Source: Euleptes europaea (lineage: Eukaryota; Chordata; Lepidosauria; Squamata; Sphaerodactylidae). Taken from it: 64,000 nucleotides of DNA. Below, in pieces: positions 22,836 to 34,458 of the stretch (position 1 is the stretch's first letter; the number at the start of each line of letters is the position of its first letter). Location: positions 26,302,159 to 26,366,158 of the forward strand of contig NC_079318.1 in assembly GCF_029931775.1 (NCBI RefSeq), in the 5' to 3' direction. Below the pieces are notes generated by a model that saw only the letters and a list, made by a program, of their open reading frames with translations, did no database searches and was not told the origin of the DNA. A program made the translations under genes and the position numbers.

Positions 22836-25300
22836 CAATTTAAGTGCACTGTGTCACCAGGCACTTGTAGACTTCAAACTGAATAGTTAGTGCTGATCAG
22901 CTCAGTTCTAAATGAGGCTTTGTTTCACTTCACTGCAGCTAAACTTTTACACTCTCCTGTGCTTCTCTTCTCTACATACATATAATATCTATGAAACTAT
23001 TGGGAAGCAATTAGGTATTCTATTGACTGGCAAATGGTATCCTGGCACACGCAGTGCTTGCTGAGTTGGTGTGAGACCATATTACTATTGCAGTTTCTGT
23101 ATTTATCTTGGATGAGATTAATTGTTTCAGTGTGAAGCAGCTTTATGTGCAGGGCAGCAAAAAGAGGTGAGAACAAGTAGAGGAAAAAGCTCACAGGCCT
23201 GGATTATGCTGGAAAACATGAATTTTGTAAATCCAAAAATAGTGTGGGATGCTTGAGAATGCGAATTCTGACACAGTAGATAAAATTTGAACAGTACTAT
23301 ACTTTCAAAGATTCATACAGCTTTCATTGGAGGTGTGCAATAAATAAGGCTGTGTTCAGAGTTTTCATATTGGCGCTTTACAGATAATCTGGTAGTCTAC
23401 ATGTCGTGCAGTCTTTTTACTTTTAACTTTGTTCTTGGAAAGATGCAAAGATAGTTTCCTTCAATCAACTTAGGCTTTGCACTAAGTTAACATTTTCTCC
23501 ATATTGGCCTGCAGACTGTAACAGTTCCCCTGCTTTGTTTTTCTGCACCCTATCCCATATAATCCATTGTGAGAACTGTACATATTATAAGTAACATGTA
23601 AACTACAATACTAGAAGTTTTTTTCTAAACAGACTGGACCACCCTTCAAAGTAAAAACCTTTAAAATGGAACAACTAGAAGAAACATCCAAAAGAATTCT
23701 GTTGGAGCCATATAATTACCTACTTCAACTACCAGGTAATTCTCAATTTGTTGAATTCAGTCAGCGTCTGATTGCCATACAGTCCTTCTAATCTGATTGC
23801 AATTTAACAGGATTTCTTTTAAATCTAAGGCTAGGTTTCATTCGTCTCCAAAAGCTATTGTTTTATTTCTTCCCATTGCTACTTTGCCGTTGCATGCTTT
23901 TGCTCGCTTGCTGTCTGTTTCAGTTAATTTGTTTGACAAACTTTGGTCTGGATTTGCACTTTGTGCTCCTACCCTGCAGTTTTTCTCTGTGCATGTCAAG
24001 ACAATTTAAGACCCTATTGTGCACTGATGTGTGCCTTTGTCAACCATGTTACTGAAAAAGGATGAGCCTTGACTTGGATTGTCATGGAAGTACTTAGGAT
24101 TACTAAAATAGATATCTTACACAATAAACAGAAGCATTCCTCTTCTAGTTGAGTGAAGCAGTGGCTTCTAGCAGACACGTAGTAGTAAAGCTCATTCATG
24201 CTATGAAGCTGCTGAACATGGAAACTTGTGATGTTCTGGAGTCCTTTATATAATTGCCATAGTCATCAGAATATTTAGGAGAGTTTCAACTTCCACACCG
24301 GTCCGAAAGCATTATTCTCTCAAACTAAGTTTCAGTTTAATGAAACCTCATGTAATTCAACACTCACCAGAAGACAGTTGTCTCAGTTCCAGCTACTGCC
24401 ATAACTACCCTGTGATGTACGCTGTAGAGTGATGGCTGCAGGACTAGGATCTTAGGCTAACTGCCATAAGCACTAGAGTGTACTGGCAGGGAAAGAAATG
24501 GGAGGAGTGCCTGCTGGCTAACAGCAGCTGAATAAGATATGGCTGAGTGTTCTCTCCACTGCACATAGGTATCTAATGCCTGGGTGTCGGCCAAAGAGCT
24601 CTTTGTGTAAGGGTTATAGCCTCGAACTGGAAGATCTGGCACAGATAGACAGAGGAAGGCCAGATCTTTACCCACAAACTTCCTCTAATTCTCTCTCTTT
24701 TTAGTACTGTAAGCTGTTCTGGGTCCCTGCTGGGGAGAGGAGCAGGATATAAATAAAATAATTGAATATGGCTCCAAGGGTAGGGGGAAAGTGTTAGCAA
24801 AACCAACCTCATTACCTTCATTTATCCTAAAGGAGAAAGGGAAACAGTTTATCTGCAGTATTTTTCTAGCTGGGGTCTCTTTGCTGTTACTCTGCCTGGT
24901 TGCCAGCAGTAAATCTGCTGATATGACATTAGGCTCACATGTGTACCTTCAGTAATCAACAGCAAATGTCCCTGTCTGGCAAGTGGCTCTATGCTTCCAG
25001 GGAAAAGCCCTGCTGTTAGGATAGAAGGCTGGACGTTACCAGTTTTTCTGCTGGTGCAAGGGTGACATTGTTGCTCAATTGTATGCTCACTGCAGTCCCA
25101 TCTCATGGGTGGTTGTCTCATTATTTCTAGCAAAGCTTTTTTGGTAGTCTGGAGGAGCCCCTTTTGGGCCAGTATAAAGATGATAGCCTCCAACTTGCTG
25201 CTGTTCACCTTGCTATAGAGTGAAAGACTCTGCTTCTGTCACATGAGTTGGGCTTCTGTGCACAAAAAAACCCTACCGTCTGGGGGAAAATAGCAAGTTG
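22836..25300 (+). other. GGPS1 introns 1 and 2 around exon 2
   Basis: Apart from the exon at 23,633-23,735 there is a LINE-type tail at about 24,705-24,768 (AAGCTGTTCTGGGTCCC then GGATATAAATAAAATAA). No other feature is recognised. Confidence 0.45.
23633..23735 (+). CDS. GGPS1: GGPS1 exon 2 (start codon, residues 1-24)
   Basis: Acceptor TTTTTTTCTAAACAG ends at 23,632. After 33 untranslated bases the ATG at 23,666 opens MEQLEETSKRILLEPYNYLL and QLP, ending in the first base of a Gly codon (phase 1) before the donor CAG/GTAATT. The N-terminal helix ILLEPY.YLLQLPG matches the vertebrate enzyme. Confidence 0.95.
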
Positions 25301-28300
25301 TCAACCTTGTCCAAGCTTTTCCAATGCTGACCTTTGTTTTCATTTGCTTTATGTAACTATCGAGGTCTTCCTCTAATATTTTGCTGTTTCAAGAATGGTC
25401 CTCTGCTTCAGAATGTATTCTGTCATATCTGACTGCTGCCTCCTTGCATCACTCCCTGTCATTCCTCAAGCCTGTTCAAAATATCTTTGTATTCTATCCT
25501 TCTGCTGATTCCTCTGCAGCACCATGTTAAAACACTTCCACTTTTTGCCATTTTACTGATCATGCTTCATGATCATATAAAAATGCGCTCTGCAGATCCC
25601 TATACATTTTTGGGAGATAAATGAATTATTGTCAGCAGATGTTTCGTATAAAGTCTGTTCTTTCCATACCTAGTCTGCTGTTTAACTCGTGCTCTAGATC
25701 TTCTAGGAGCCCCGTGGCATAGAGTGGTAAAGCTGAAGTACTGCAGTCCAAGCTCTGCTCACGACCTGAGTTCGATCCCAATGGAAGTTGGTTTCAGGTA
25801 GCCAGCTCAAGATTGACTCAGCCTTCCATCCTTCCGAAGTCGATAAAATGAGTACCCAGCTTGCTGGGGGTAAAGGGAAGATGACTGGGGAAGGCACTGG
25901 CAAACCACCCCGTAAATAAAGTCTGCCTAGTAAACGTTGGGATGTGACGTCACCCCATGGGTCTGGAGTGACCCAGTGCTTGCACAGGGGACCTTTACCT
26001 AGATCTATCCTATTTCCATTCATTCCAGCTTCTTAAACTTGCCCAGTTAGCTTCCTTTCTATACTTTTTAAAGGGGCTTTCTTGTCACTAATATTTATTT
26101 TACTTGCTAAAAGCAAATACATTGTTTTAATGGGGTGGATCCTATCTAGCATGAGTGGAACAGCACTCTTGGAAGTCAGCTGTCATGTCCTTGGGGGCTG
26201 CTATTTTTCCCTGTAATTGTATGGAGGCAAAATGGCATGGTCTGTAGTGGGAGGAGTGAACTGGTAAAAGTTGCCCTTTCTGTTGGCAGAGGATCCACTC
26301 CTGTATGTTCTGTTCTCTTTCCATATTTGGTATTAACATTGTATTATCAGCAAAAATAATGAGTTTGTTTCCTTCCCAGTAACTTTAATTCTCCAAGTCT
26401 ACTGTTTTATTGATTGTATCCTTTGTGAACGTTAAAAACTACAGGGAGCAGCAACTGTCCTTGACAGACTCTTAAAACCAATTTTGGCTCTTAATGTAAT
26501 TCTTCCTGGATTTTACATGCAGTATTTTTCTGTCCATGTCTTTTGCAGTAGAGAACATTTTATTCTCGCCAAGGCAGTCAAAGGCTTTTCTAGGTCAATA
26601 AACATCATATAAGTTTCTCTATCAATATTCTTGTAAATTTCCGAGAACTAGGCTCTCAGGAAACCCATATAAGTGCCTCTGCATTTCTCCTATAGACACT
26701 GCAGCTCCTTGTTCTGTTAGTGTGCTGGAAGATCCTTCAGCTTTCAGGAACAAAATGGGGTTGGGTGCAGCAAATTTCAGGGTGTGTGTCTCAGTCTAAT
26801 ACTTCCTGTCTTAGAGGCCTGGTAAACATCTCTTCAGAAGTACTGAAGTGTCTGAGGAGACTTACCACAAAATACATGCCAGATAGCATGTATTGGCTAC
26901 TCCATCCCATACTGTGGAAGCACTTCTATACGTTGGAAATTTCAGTTGTTAATCTACATGACTTGGTCTTCCATACATTTGAACAAGTTATTAAAAAGAC
27001 ACTGGAATGGATCCTCAGATCCCCTGTTGAAAGTTCGAGTTCATGGAAGCTGATCTTTACTGAGGATTGGGGAACCCCCTAAGCCTGGGAGGGGTTGTGG
27101 CTCAGTGGTAGAGCATCTGCTTGGCATGCAGAAGGTCCCAGGTTCAATCCCCAGCATCTCCAGTTAAAGGGACTAGGCAAGTAGGTGATGTAAAAGACCT
27201 CTACCTGAGACCCTGGATAGTTGCTGCTAGTCTGAGTAGACAATACTGACTTTGATGGACCAAGGGTCTGATTCAGTATAAGACAACTTCATGCGTTCGT
27301 GTATGCCAAGCGGCACAGGAGGACAGCAAAATTCTGCCAAATTCCCTACTCCTTCCTTGGTGTTAGGTTGTGCAAGAAAAAGGGAAATTTCACTCAGTTT
27401 TACCTGCCTTACTGTAGTGCCCTGTGCTGCTTCATATTGCTCAGCAGGGTCTCCCCACCTTTGATAGCAGCTTCAAGAGGAGGTATGGAGTGCAGCCCGG
27501 GGAGGATGGTCTGCTTCTGCAAACTCTTGTTTTTGGAGCTTATTTCTAACCTGCTGACCTTAGTGAAATATTACCATCAGTTAAAAATTTGAAATTCCAA
27601 AGGTACATTAAACTTTGATGTAATTGTTTTAATTACAGGTAAACAAGTCAGAACCAAACTCTCTCAAGCGTTTAATCACTGGTTGAATGTTCCTGAAGAT
27701 AAACTTCAGGTAACTCATAATCTTCACTTACTATGTGTCTGTTTAATAGCATTTATATTCCTTTATAAATGTTTTACATGAATATTGACTCTTCAACTTT
27801 TTCTTTATTGGTACTGCTCAGTACAGAACCTTTATTAAACATTTGGTACAGACATTAAACAGTCTGAAATATTACATAGGTTAACACAAATATGCACATC
27901 AGAAGACGCACTAATAAATTATCATAAACTTAAACAGAATAAAGATAAAATTATTCATGATCATTCATAAGCAACCCATGCATTATCATAGAGACTAGGA
28001 GACACCTAGCAACTTGATTGTATCTGACTGGAATCCTTATATTACCGAAGAGCAAGACCAGCCACACATCTGGATAACCCTGATATTTGTGAAGGAGGGG
28101 ACTACTTATGGAATTCCTCAAACATCTCTGTAGAGCTTTTTGCTTGGCCAGATTGAATGCTAACCCTTCTATGGTAATGCAGGGCAGAATTCTGAATATA
28201 CCATACTCTTGACAGGATCTGCCCTTGCTCTTCTGGCTCTGTTGACTCATTAGCCCATGCCCTTTTGGAATGCCGCTTTTATGAGGAACTTCGATCGCAC

Positions 28301-31300
28301 TATATTTCCCCCCTTTTAATATACAAATCCAATGCCTCTGTGACTGACATAATGCCTTTTTTTAATAAGCGATAGGGACCCCAAGGCTACATTGTCAGTG
28401 GCAAGATTTGTTTCAGTCCTTATATCCCTCCAACACTAAGATATATGCTGCTCAAGATCAATTGATCAAGGAGCTTCTAAGGGATAAAAGGAAAGGAATT
28501 CCTCAACTCAGTATAAAAGCTGGAATATAGGAAGACATGAGATAAAACCCCGAATGCCAGCCCTACATGGACAATATCTCTTGGGTTCTCAAAAATCTGC
28601 CATAAAGGATTGCTGAAGGCAGAATGTTGAACCTGGCGAGCATAAAAGTTTTGCAGACTTGAGGAGACTTAAGATGGGATAAGTAGAAAGCAGGAACTCC
28701 ATTAAATTGTACTATACCATTTGCAATAGAGGAGCATGTTCTTTCTGTGTTAGAGTAAGTGGTATGACACCCTTGTAGCCAGCCCCAAGCTATTATGGTC
28801 TGTGCTTACCTGAGTATTGCCTACCAGTGCAGAAGCATATCACATTTCATTGAGTGAGATGGCTTTGATTAATCTGGGAAGCTGAGCACAACAATAAGAT
28901 TCTTCTTTGCCAGCACTTCCCAGATGTCATAACATGCTCAAATCACCACCATTTATCGAAACCTCCTTGCCTTGAAAACCCTGTCGTGTTGCCATAAGTC
29001 GGGTGCAACTTGACGTCACACATACACTCTTCTGGGTTCAGTACTACCACTCACTGTGTCCCTTCCCTGGAATGCTTCTCCTCCTCCCCCCCCTCCCGTG
29101 GCCATCTGTTATGTTACAAGTAGCTCCATTTGGTTCTTCCTATACTTCATTTCCTTATACTTCTGTTTGGTCTTGGACGCCATACATATGTAAATACAGG
29201 AGTATGTTACAACAGTGCAGGTGTATGGCAGAGTACAGAATACTTCTGTTTCAAACTGGTTTCCGAAACAATGGAATATTTCAAGTTTTCAAATGGTGCT
29301 GTACAACTTTTGAAATTATTTGGAGAGCAATGTGAGGGCTTCTGCATGCTTTCTAGACAAGGAAACATTTACTGCAGGTGTCTATAAATCCATTTGCCAG
29401 GTTCAAGTGCAACAAGGTTCAAGTGCAACCTTAGGTCAAGAGCAAGCCAGCAACACGCATTGTCAAGAGTGCCTTGTCCAAGAACTGTCCTGGGGTGGGC
29501 AGTTAGCAAAACAAATTACAAAACCCTGAAGGGTGAATACTAGTTTACTGCCACCAGTCTCTTTTGCCTACCCAAGAGCCAGAAACCAAGGGACAGTCTT
29601 CTGGCTTTCCTGGGACTAAAACCATGAAAGTCACCCTTGCAAGGCGAGGACAAAGTACCGGATTCAGAATGAAGCCTCTAGAATTCAAAGACACAGCAAA
29701 GTATAATTAAAGTGATTGTGCAAGGAATATAAATAAATGAACAGTGAACAGTGAGGGCAGAAAATAAAGACTAATTCAAAGGACTAACTACAAAGTTAAA
29801 AGCATCAGTTCTAATACAAGATGTTACCACAAAGGCTGAGTTCTTTACGCAGTCAAAGTCCAATCTAGTTGAGGTTAAGTTCAGGTTTCCAGGCATCAGG
29901 ACTCATCCACAAGATAGATTCAAAGCAAGAACCCAGAATAGGGAGCAGGGAACCGGGAACAAAACTAGAATGAAGGGTCTGAACTGTATGCCCAGAGACC
30001 TGTGTTGGCCGGATCTTGGTTAGCCAATCAAATGTATGGTTGATTGTCAGTTAATCATGGAAGCTTATTGCTAGCCATGTGATCAAGGGGTCAGAGGAAT
30101 TTGTCAACATGACCGGACCCATCTACAAAGGCTTTCCCCCCACTATGGTCTCAGTCTGCTAATTAGAGGGAATGCGTTTTCTCATCCCTGGTGTCCTTGG
30201 GAGCTATTATGGGCAGTGATGCACTCCTTGCACCTGGCTCTCTTATCTAAGTTTCTAGAAGTCAGTAACTTGCTGAGTTTCAATCAGGAAACTCCCCTTT
30301 TAGCTAGGCCACAGCCTGGACCAATGTTTAAAAGAATCAAGAAACTGCATTAAGGATATCAGTTTCTTGGCACAGATACCTAAGAGGTGTAAAATTTTCA
30401 GAAATGTTGAAGCCATAGAAGAAAAGGGAGGGGTTACAAATGTTTGGAAAATTGAGATGTATGCTGTACTTAACAAGCTTAAACTTGTTTTACCACTTTA
30501 AATGCATCATAGCCTATAAAAGTGCACTACTTTGCATATTTATGAGATGTATAAGTATAAATGCCTGATTTTTCTACAAGCAAAATTGTAAATACATCAG
30601 CATTTTATAACAATGTCTTAGCACATGTTTTAGTTTTTGCTGTGCAACAGGTGGGAAAAACTAAATGTTGAAAATAGAAAACATTAATTTTGTAGTGAAC
30701 AAAAGTGTCTTATTTAAACAGAGGCAGTCTAATTTAGTCACAATAGGAGTAGCAACAATGTGGATATCAAGGTAAATTTAACTGAAAACATTTGTTTCTT
30801 CAATACTGTTATGTATTAATGACAGTGAAGAAGTGAGTGGATGCCAGCAAACGCATCAGCGGGTGCCGAGGGGCACCGCATAGGGGTGGTGTTGTGGCAC
30901 GGAGATCCCCAACGTTTTTGAGTGTTCAGGCTCCTTTGGAATTCCGAGACAAGGGTGGTGGGCACAACTACAAAATGGCTGTCATAGGAGTCACAGCCAA
31001 CTGCAAAATGGCAGGGATTGAGGTTATGCATAATTCTAACAGTAATTCTTCAACATTTCGAGTAGAAGTTCTGCTTAACAGGATGCCTTTTTAAATGATC
31101 ATTGTTTAAAAATATTTTCCTACATATACACAACTTACTTTCAGTCATGCAGTAAAGATCTTCATGCTGTGGTGCCAGCTGATGCCAACACATGTTTTTT
31201 TGAATTTGTACAACATATTAAGAGCCCCATGGCACAGTGGTAAGCTGCAGTTCTGCAGTCCAAGCTCTGCTTACGACCTGAGTTTGATCCCAACGGAAGT

Positions 31301-32697
31301 TGGTTTCAGGTAGCCAGCTCAAGGTTGATTCAGCTTTTCTTCCTTACGAGGTCGGTAAAATGATTACCCAGCTTGCTGAGGGTAAAGGGAAGATGACTGG
31401 GGAAGGCACTGGAAACCACCCTGTAAACAAAGTCTGCCTAGTAACCGTCAGGATGTGACGTCACCCCATGGGTCAGGAATGACCCGGTGCTTGCACAGGG
31501 GACTACCTTTACAACATATTAGAAGCCCTGCTAGGCAAAACCTAGCCCCATCCACTTTCTAAAAACACTTGATGGTGGGTGCCAGGAAAGGTATTGGTTG
31601 GTACCACATTAGGACCCCTGCTGTGGCACATATGATAAATCTTTCTGCACAGGTAGAGGCTAGCTACTAGGCCAAGACAATGTTTATAGACCCAAGGATT
31701 AATATTTACATGAGTATCAAAGGAAATGCAAGAAGGATTGAGTGGTAAGCAGCCTGGGCCTGATATAGGTTGAAGCAGGGAACAGATATCCAGGAAATCA
31801 GATCTAACTAAAGGGCTTATTCTCACTTTACCTATTTTTTAATTTAAAGAGCAAAATAAAAAATCTCTTTGTCAAGTGTGAACAGTCTGTGTAAAAGTGA
31901 AATATTGGACTTACTTTTTTCCCCTCTCCCTTTAGGTTATCATTGAAGTGACGGAAATGTTGCACAATGCCAGCTTACTTATAGATGACATAGAAGATAA
32001 TTCAAAGCTGCGACGAGGTTTTCCAGTGGCTCACAGTATCTATGGAATACCATCTGTAATAAATTGTGCGAACTTTGTGTATTTCCTTGGCTTGGAGAAG
32101 GTTTTAACACTTGATCATGTAGATGCTGTAACAGTATTTACTCGCCAGCTGTTGGAACTCCATAAAGGCCAAGGCCTGGATATTTACTGGAGAGATACTT
32201 ACACCTGTCCAACAGAAGCAGAATATAAAGCCATGGTTCTGCAGAAGACGGGCGGCCTTTTTGGACTAGCTGTGGGACTCATGCAGTTGTTCTCTGACTA
32301 CAAAAAAGATTTAAAACCACTTCTTAACACTCTTGGGCTCTTCTTTCAAATTAGGGATGACTACGCAAACCTGCACTCCAAAGAATATAGTGAGAATAAA
32401 AGCTTTTGTGAAGACTTAACAGAAGGGAAATTCTCATTCCCAACTATCCATGCCATATGGTCCAGGCCAGAAAGCACTCAGGTTCAGAATATTCTGCGAC
32501 AGAGGACTGAAAACGTAGATGTAAAAAAATACTGTGTACATTATCTCGAGAACGTGGGTTCCTTTGAATATACACGGAAAACCTTGAAAGAACTTGAGTC
32601 TGAAGCTTATAGACAGATTGAATCTCTTGGGGGAAACCCTGAGCTTGTAGCGTTAGTTGAACATTTAAGCAAAATGTTCAAGGAGAATGAAAACTGA
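23666..32697 (+). CDS. GGPS1: GGPS1, geranylgeranyl diphosphate synthase (three joined coding exons)
   Basis: The join 23,666-23,735, 27,639-27,709 and 31,936-32,697 reads through in frame to 300 residues, the length of the mammalian enzyme. It condenses farnesyl diphosphate with isopentenyl diphosphate to geranylgeranyl diphosphate, the donor for prenylation of Rho/Rab GTPases, in the cytosol. The first aspartate-rich motif DDIED is at residues 64-68 and the second, DDYAN, at about 188-192; both are intact, as are the KTGGLFGLAVGLMQL helix and FPTIHAIW. This is the short type-III (eukaryotic, hexameric) form without organelle signal. The start ATG has AAA upstream and GGA after it, in the position matching the human start. 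Differences from human are scattered and conservative (for example NCANFVYF for NSANYVYF). I see no break, so the gene should be functional. Confidence 0.97.
25320..26640 (-). mobile_element. RTE-like LINE ORF2 relic (probably BovB), interrupted by a SINE
   Basis: On the minus strand around 26,600 the frame reads FIDLEKAFDCLGE in decayed form, the reverse-transcriptase motif of RTE-type LINEs. Sequence on both sides of the SINE at 25,704-25,999 reads as one interrupted copy (TCTAGATCT/AGATCTATCC join). Clade assignment is inferred. Confidence 0.45.
25704..25999 (+). mobile_element. tRNA-derived SINE (GAGCCCCGTGG family)
   Basis: GAGCCCCGTGGCATAGAGTG (A box), GAGTTCGATCCC (B box), GGTTTCAGGTAGCCAGCTCA, and a 3' end GTGCTTGCACAGGGGACC. 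TAGATCT is present on both sides. Confidence 0.8.
27088..27298 (+). mobile_element. tRNA-derived SINE (GGGAGGGG..GTGGCTCAG family)
   Basis: GTGGCTCAGTGGTAGAGC (A box), GGTTCAATCCC (B box), AGTTAAAGGGACTAGGCAAG, and 3' end GATTCAGTATAAGACAACTT. It has no cloverleaf-complete tRNA and is one of three copies, so it is not a tRNA gene. Confidence 0.85.
27639..27709 (+). CDS. GGPS1: GGPS1 exon 3 (residues 24-47)
   Basis: Acceptor TAATTACAG ends at 27,638 and donor CAG/GTAACT follows 27,709. The 71 bases complete the split Gly codon and read KQVRTKLSQAFNHWLNVPED then KLQ, with the conserved G-K-Q-V-R-T substrate-binding start of the prenyltransferase fold. The exon ends in phase 0. Confidence 0.95.
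27800..28490 (+). mobile_element. LINE ORF2 C-terminal relic, clade uncertain
   Basis: The plus strand reads, with breaks, ARLNANPSMVMQGRILNIPY, then AHALLECRFYEELRSHYISP, a cysteine-bearing C-terminal pattern of non-LTR retrotransposons. I cannot settle the clade. Confidence 0.4.
28960..29028 (+). mobile_element. Sauria-type SINE/BovB tail fragment
   Basis: CCTTGAAAACCCTGTCGTGT then GCCATAAGTCGGGTGCAACT is the tail shared by the Sauria and 5S-derived SINEs. The head is not recognisable. From 29,030 to 30,895 nothing is assigned; the stretch 29,640-30,320 has a dispersed-repeat look but I cannot name it. Confidence 0.55.
30898..31045 (+). mobile_element. hAT-like MITE fragment
   Basis: GAGATCCCCAACGTTTTTGA and repeated CAAAATGGC blocks resemble hAT elements that begin CAGGGGTCCCCAACC. 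No clean inverted repeat or duplication is found. Confidence 0.35.
31221..31510 (+). mobile_element. tRNA-derived SINE (GAGCCCC family) with perfect duplication
   Basis: Same family as 25,704. Flanked by the perfect 11-bp duplication ACAACATATTA at 31,210-31,220 and 31,511-31,521, which fixes both ends. Lies in GGPS1 intron 3, about 425 bases before exon 4. Confidence 0.9.
31936..32697 (+). CDS. GGPS1: GGPS1 exon 4 (residues 48-300 and stop)
   Basis: Acceptor CTCTCCCTTTAG ends at 31,935. The single large exon reads VIIEVTEMLHNASLLIDDIE onward to KMFKENEN and TGA at 32,695-32,697. It holds both aspartate-rich motifs and the whole catalytic core. Having the core on one large last exon is the arrangement known for mammalian GGPS1. 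This is the most solid coding call in the window. Confidence 0.98.
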   Translation, partial: VIIEVTEMLHNASLLIDDIEDNSKLRRGFPVAHSIYGIPSVINCANFVYFLGLEKVLTLDHVDAVTVFTRQLLELHKGQGLDIYWRDTYTCPTEAEYKAMVLQKTGGLFGLAVGLMQLFSDYKKDLKPLLNTLGLFFQIRDDYANLHSKEYSENKSFCEDLTEGKFSFPTIHAIWSRPESTQVQNILRQRTENVDVKKYCVHYLENVGSFEYTRKTLKELESEAYRQIESLGGNPELVALVEHLSKMFKENEN

Positions 32698-33240
32698 CAC
32701 CAGTTGTCAAGCATGTTGCTGGACTCAAAAAAACTAAATTTTGTTTTATAATTTCTGCCATTGATGCATAGGAATGTATCTCAAACATTTTATGGGATAA
32801 TGGGGGTTTGGGTATATCTTGGATTGTCTTTGACTTAATTTCAGCTGCTCATGTAATACTGTATAGAACTGAAGATGTAAATATAGCTATCAAGTCTTAC
32901 TCTAGAACAGTGGTTTCCAAAGTGGGCAGTACCACCCCTTAGGAGGCGGGGGGATTACCTAGGGGGCACTAAGAGGTTGGGGGCAGCAGGGAGGCCTTAG
33001 AGGTGGGCCCCCAACTGTGTTGTTAGATAGGGTAGGAGGTGCTGGGGTTGAGTTTGTAGAACCAAGGGGGCGGTGGGCTGAAAAGTTTGGGAACCACTGC
33101 TCTAGAACTTCATTCCTAATTTCTTTTTATTGGGGATTTATTTTCATTCTGATCAAGACATGTAATCAGTTTCTGAATACAAGAGGACATGGAAGTTTCA
33201 CCTTCAACGTTTTATTAAATTTGCATTTATCTAGTTCTGG
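32698..33240 (+). other. GGPS1: GGPS1 3' untranslated region (probable extent)
   Basis: No AATAAA follows the stop within 500 bases. The best candidate is ATTAAA at 33,214-33,219, followed by a U/GU-rich stretch from about 33,240. If it is used, the mRNA carries the hAT MITE at 32,908-33,099. A later poly(A) site beyond the large element at 33,306-34,456 (for example AATAAA near 35,604) cannot be excluded. Confidence 0.45.
32908..33099 (+). mobile_element. hAT MITE in the GGPS1 3' region
   Basis: Perfect 8-bp duplication CTCTAGAA at 32,900-32,907 and 33,100-33,107. Ends CAGTGGTTTCCAAAGTG and AAGTTTGGGAACCACTG are inverted repeats. 192 bp, no coding capacity. Confidence 0.9.
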
Positions 33241-33305
33241 GTTGTCCAGATACGGAGTCTTGAATGTTCTCATTTCTTTTCCCCTTAGCTTTAGGCATTG
33301 GATTA

Positions 33306-34456
33306 CCGTATATACTCGCGTATAAGCCGAGTTTTTCAGCCCAAAAAAAGGGCTGAAAAAGCCGAACTCGGCTTATACGCGGGTCAATACGGTAGGGGAG
33401 GGGAGGGAGAGGAGGGAGGGGGGAACTTGCCATTCTCACCGCTGCCACCGCCGCCCGGCCCTGCGAGGGTTCCTCCGGCCGGCAGGGGCCTTCTGCAGGG
33501 CCGGCAAGGCGGCCCGCCCCCGCCGCCGGCCCCGTGAGGGTTCCTCTGGCCGGCAGCGGCCGGCAGGGGCCTTCTGCAGGGCCAGCAAGGCCGCCCCGCC
33601 CCTGCCGCCGGCCCCGCGAGGGTTCCTCTGGCCGGCAGCGGCCGGCAGGGGCCTTCTGCAGGGCCAGCAAGGCCGCCCCGGCCCCGCGAGGGTTCCTCTG
33701 GCTGGCAGGGGCCTTCTGCAGGGCCGGCAAGGCCGCCCCGCTCCGGCCCGCAAGGGTTCCACTGGCCGGCAGGGGCCTCTGCAGGGCCGGCAAGGCTGCG
33801 CCGTTGCCCCCGCCGGCCCCGCGAGGGTTCCTCCGGCCGGCAGGGGCCTTCTGCAGGGCCGGCAAGGCCGCCCCGCCCCCGCGAGGGTTCCTCTGGCCGG
33901 CAGCGGCCGACGGGCCTCTGCAGGGCCGGCAAGGCTGCGCCGCCGCCCCCGCCGCCCCCGCGAGGGTTCCTCCGGCCGGCAGGGGCCTTCTGCAGGGCCG
34001 GCAAGGCCGCCCCGCCCCCGCGAGTGTTCCTCTGGCCGGCAGGGGCCTCTGCAGGGCCGGCAAGGCCGCCCCGCCCCCGCGAGGGTTCTTCCGGCTGGCA
34101 GCGGCCTCCTGCAGGGCCGGGAAGGCTGCGCCACTGCTGCCGCCGCCGACTCTCCTGGTGAGTAGGGGGTTCAGGGGCTCTTCCCCCTCCCCCCCTTGAA
34201 TGGCACTGGGGTCGGGGTGGGTTGGGGTGGGTTGGGAGGTCCCGGGAGGCCGGTGGGAGGGCGACCTGGGGCAGGGGCAAGATCTTCCCTGTGCTCTAAA
34301 ATGGCGGCCGCCATTTTAGAGCGCAGCTTTACCAGAAAAGGGAATTTCTTATTGACCCTCGGCTTATACGCGGGTCAATAAGAAATTCCCTTTTCTGGCC
34401 TCAAGTTTGGGGGGGTCGGCTTATACTCGGGTCGGCTTATACCCGAGTATATACGG
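33306..34456 (+). mobile_element. 1.15-kb TIR element (CCGTATATACTCG family)
   Basis: Terminal inverted repeats CCGTATATACTCGCGTATAA and its inverse ending CGAGTATATACGG, flanked by TA. Just inside the ends are further inverted copies of GGCTTATACGCGGGTCAATA. Between them lies a GC-rich minisatellite (33,462-34,130) and a 30-bp palindrome (34,293-34,322). The superfamily is not settled by the sequence; a TA duplication fits mariner- or ISL2EU-like elements. Long frames on both strands come from the minisatellite. Confidence 0.75.
33462..34130 (+). repeat. GC-rich minisatellite, about 10 units of 60-83 bp
   Basis: GAGGGTTCCTC then GGCCGGCAGGGGCC, TTCTGCAGGGCCGGCAAGG recur about ten times, starting near 33,463, 33,534, 33,617, 33,687, 33,750, 33,821, 33,881, 33,959, 34,019 and 34,079. 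Units differ in length mainly by GCCGGCAGC and GCCCCGCCCC blocks. Confidence 0.85.
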
Positions 34457-34458
34457 TA

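Noticed and set aside
22253-22886. Charged protein of 161-186 codons (KKEGRKEGRKG)
   Set aside because: Translation of the polypurine tract inside the hAT MITE.
33227-34280. Four overlapping frames of 220-300 codons on both strands
   Set aside because: They are readings of the GC-rich minisatellite inside the TIR element (repeated AGPAEGPCRP), with no family resemblance.
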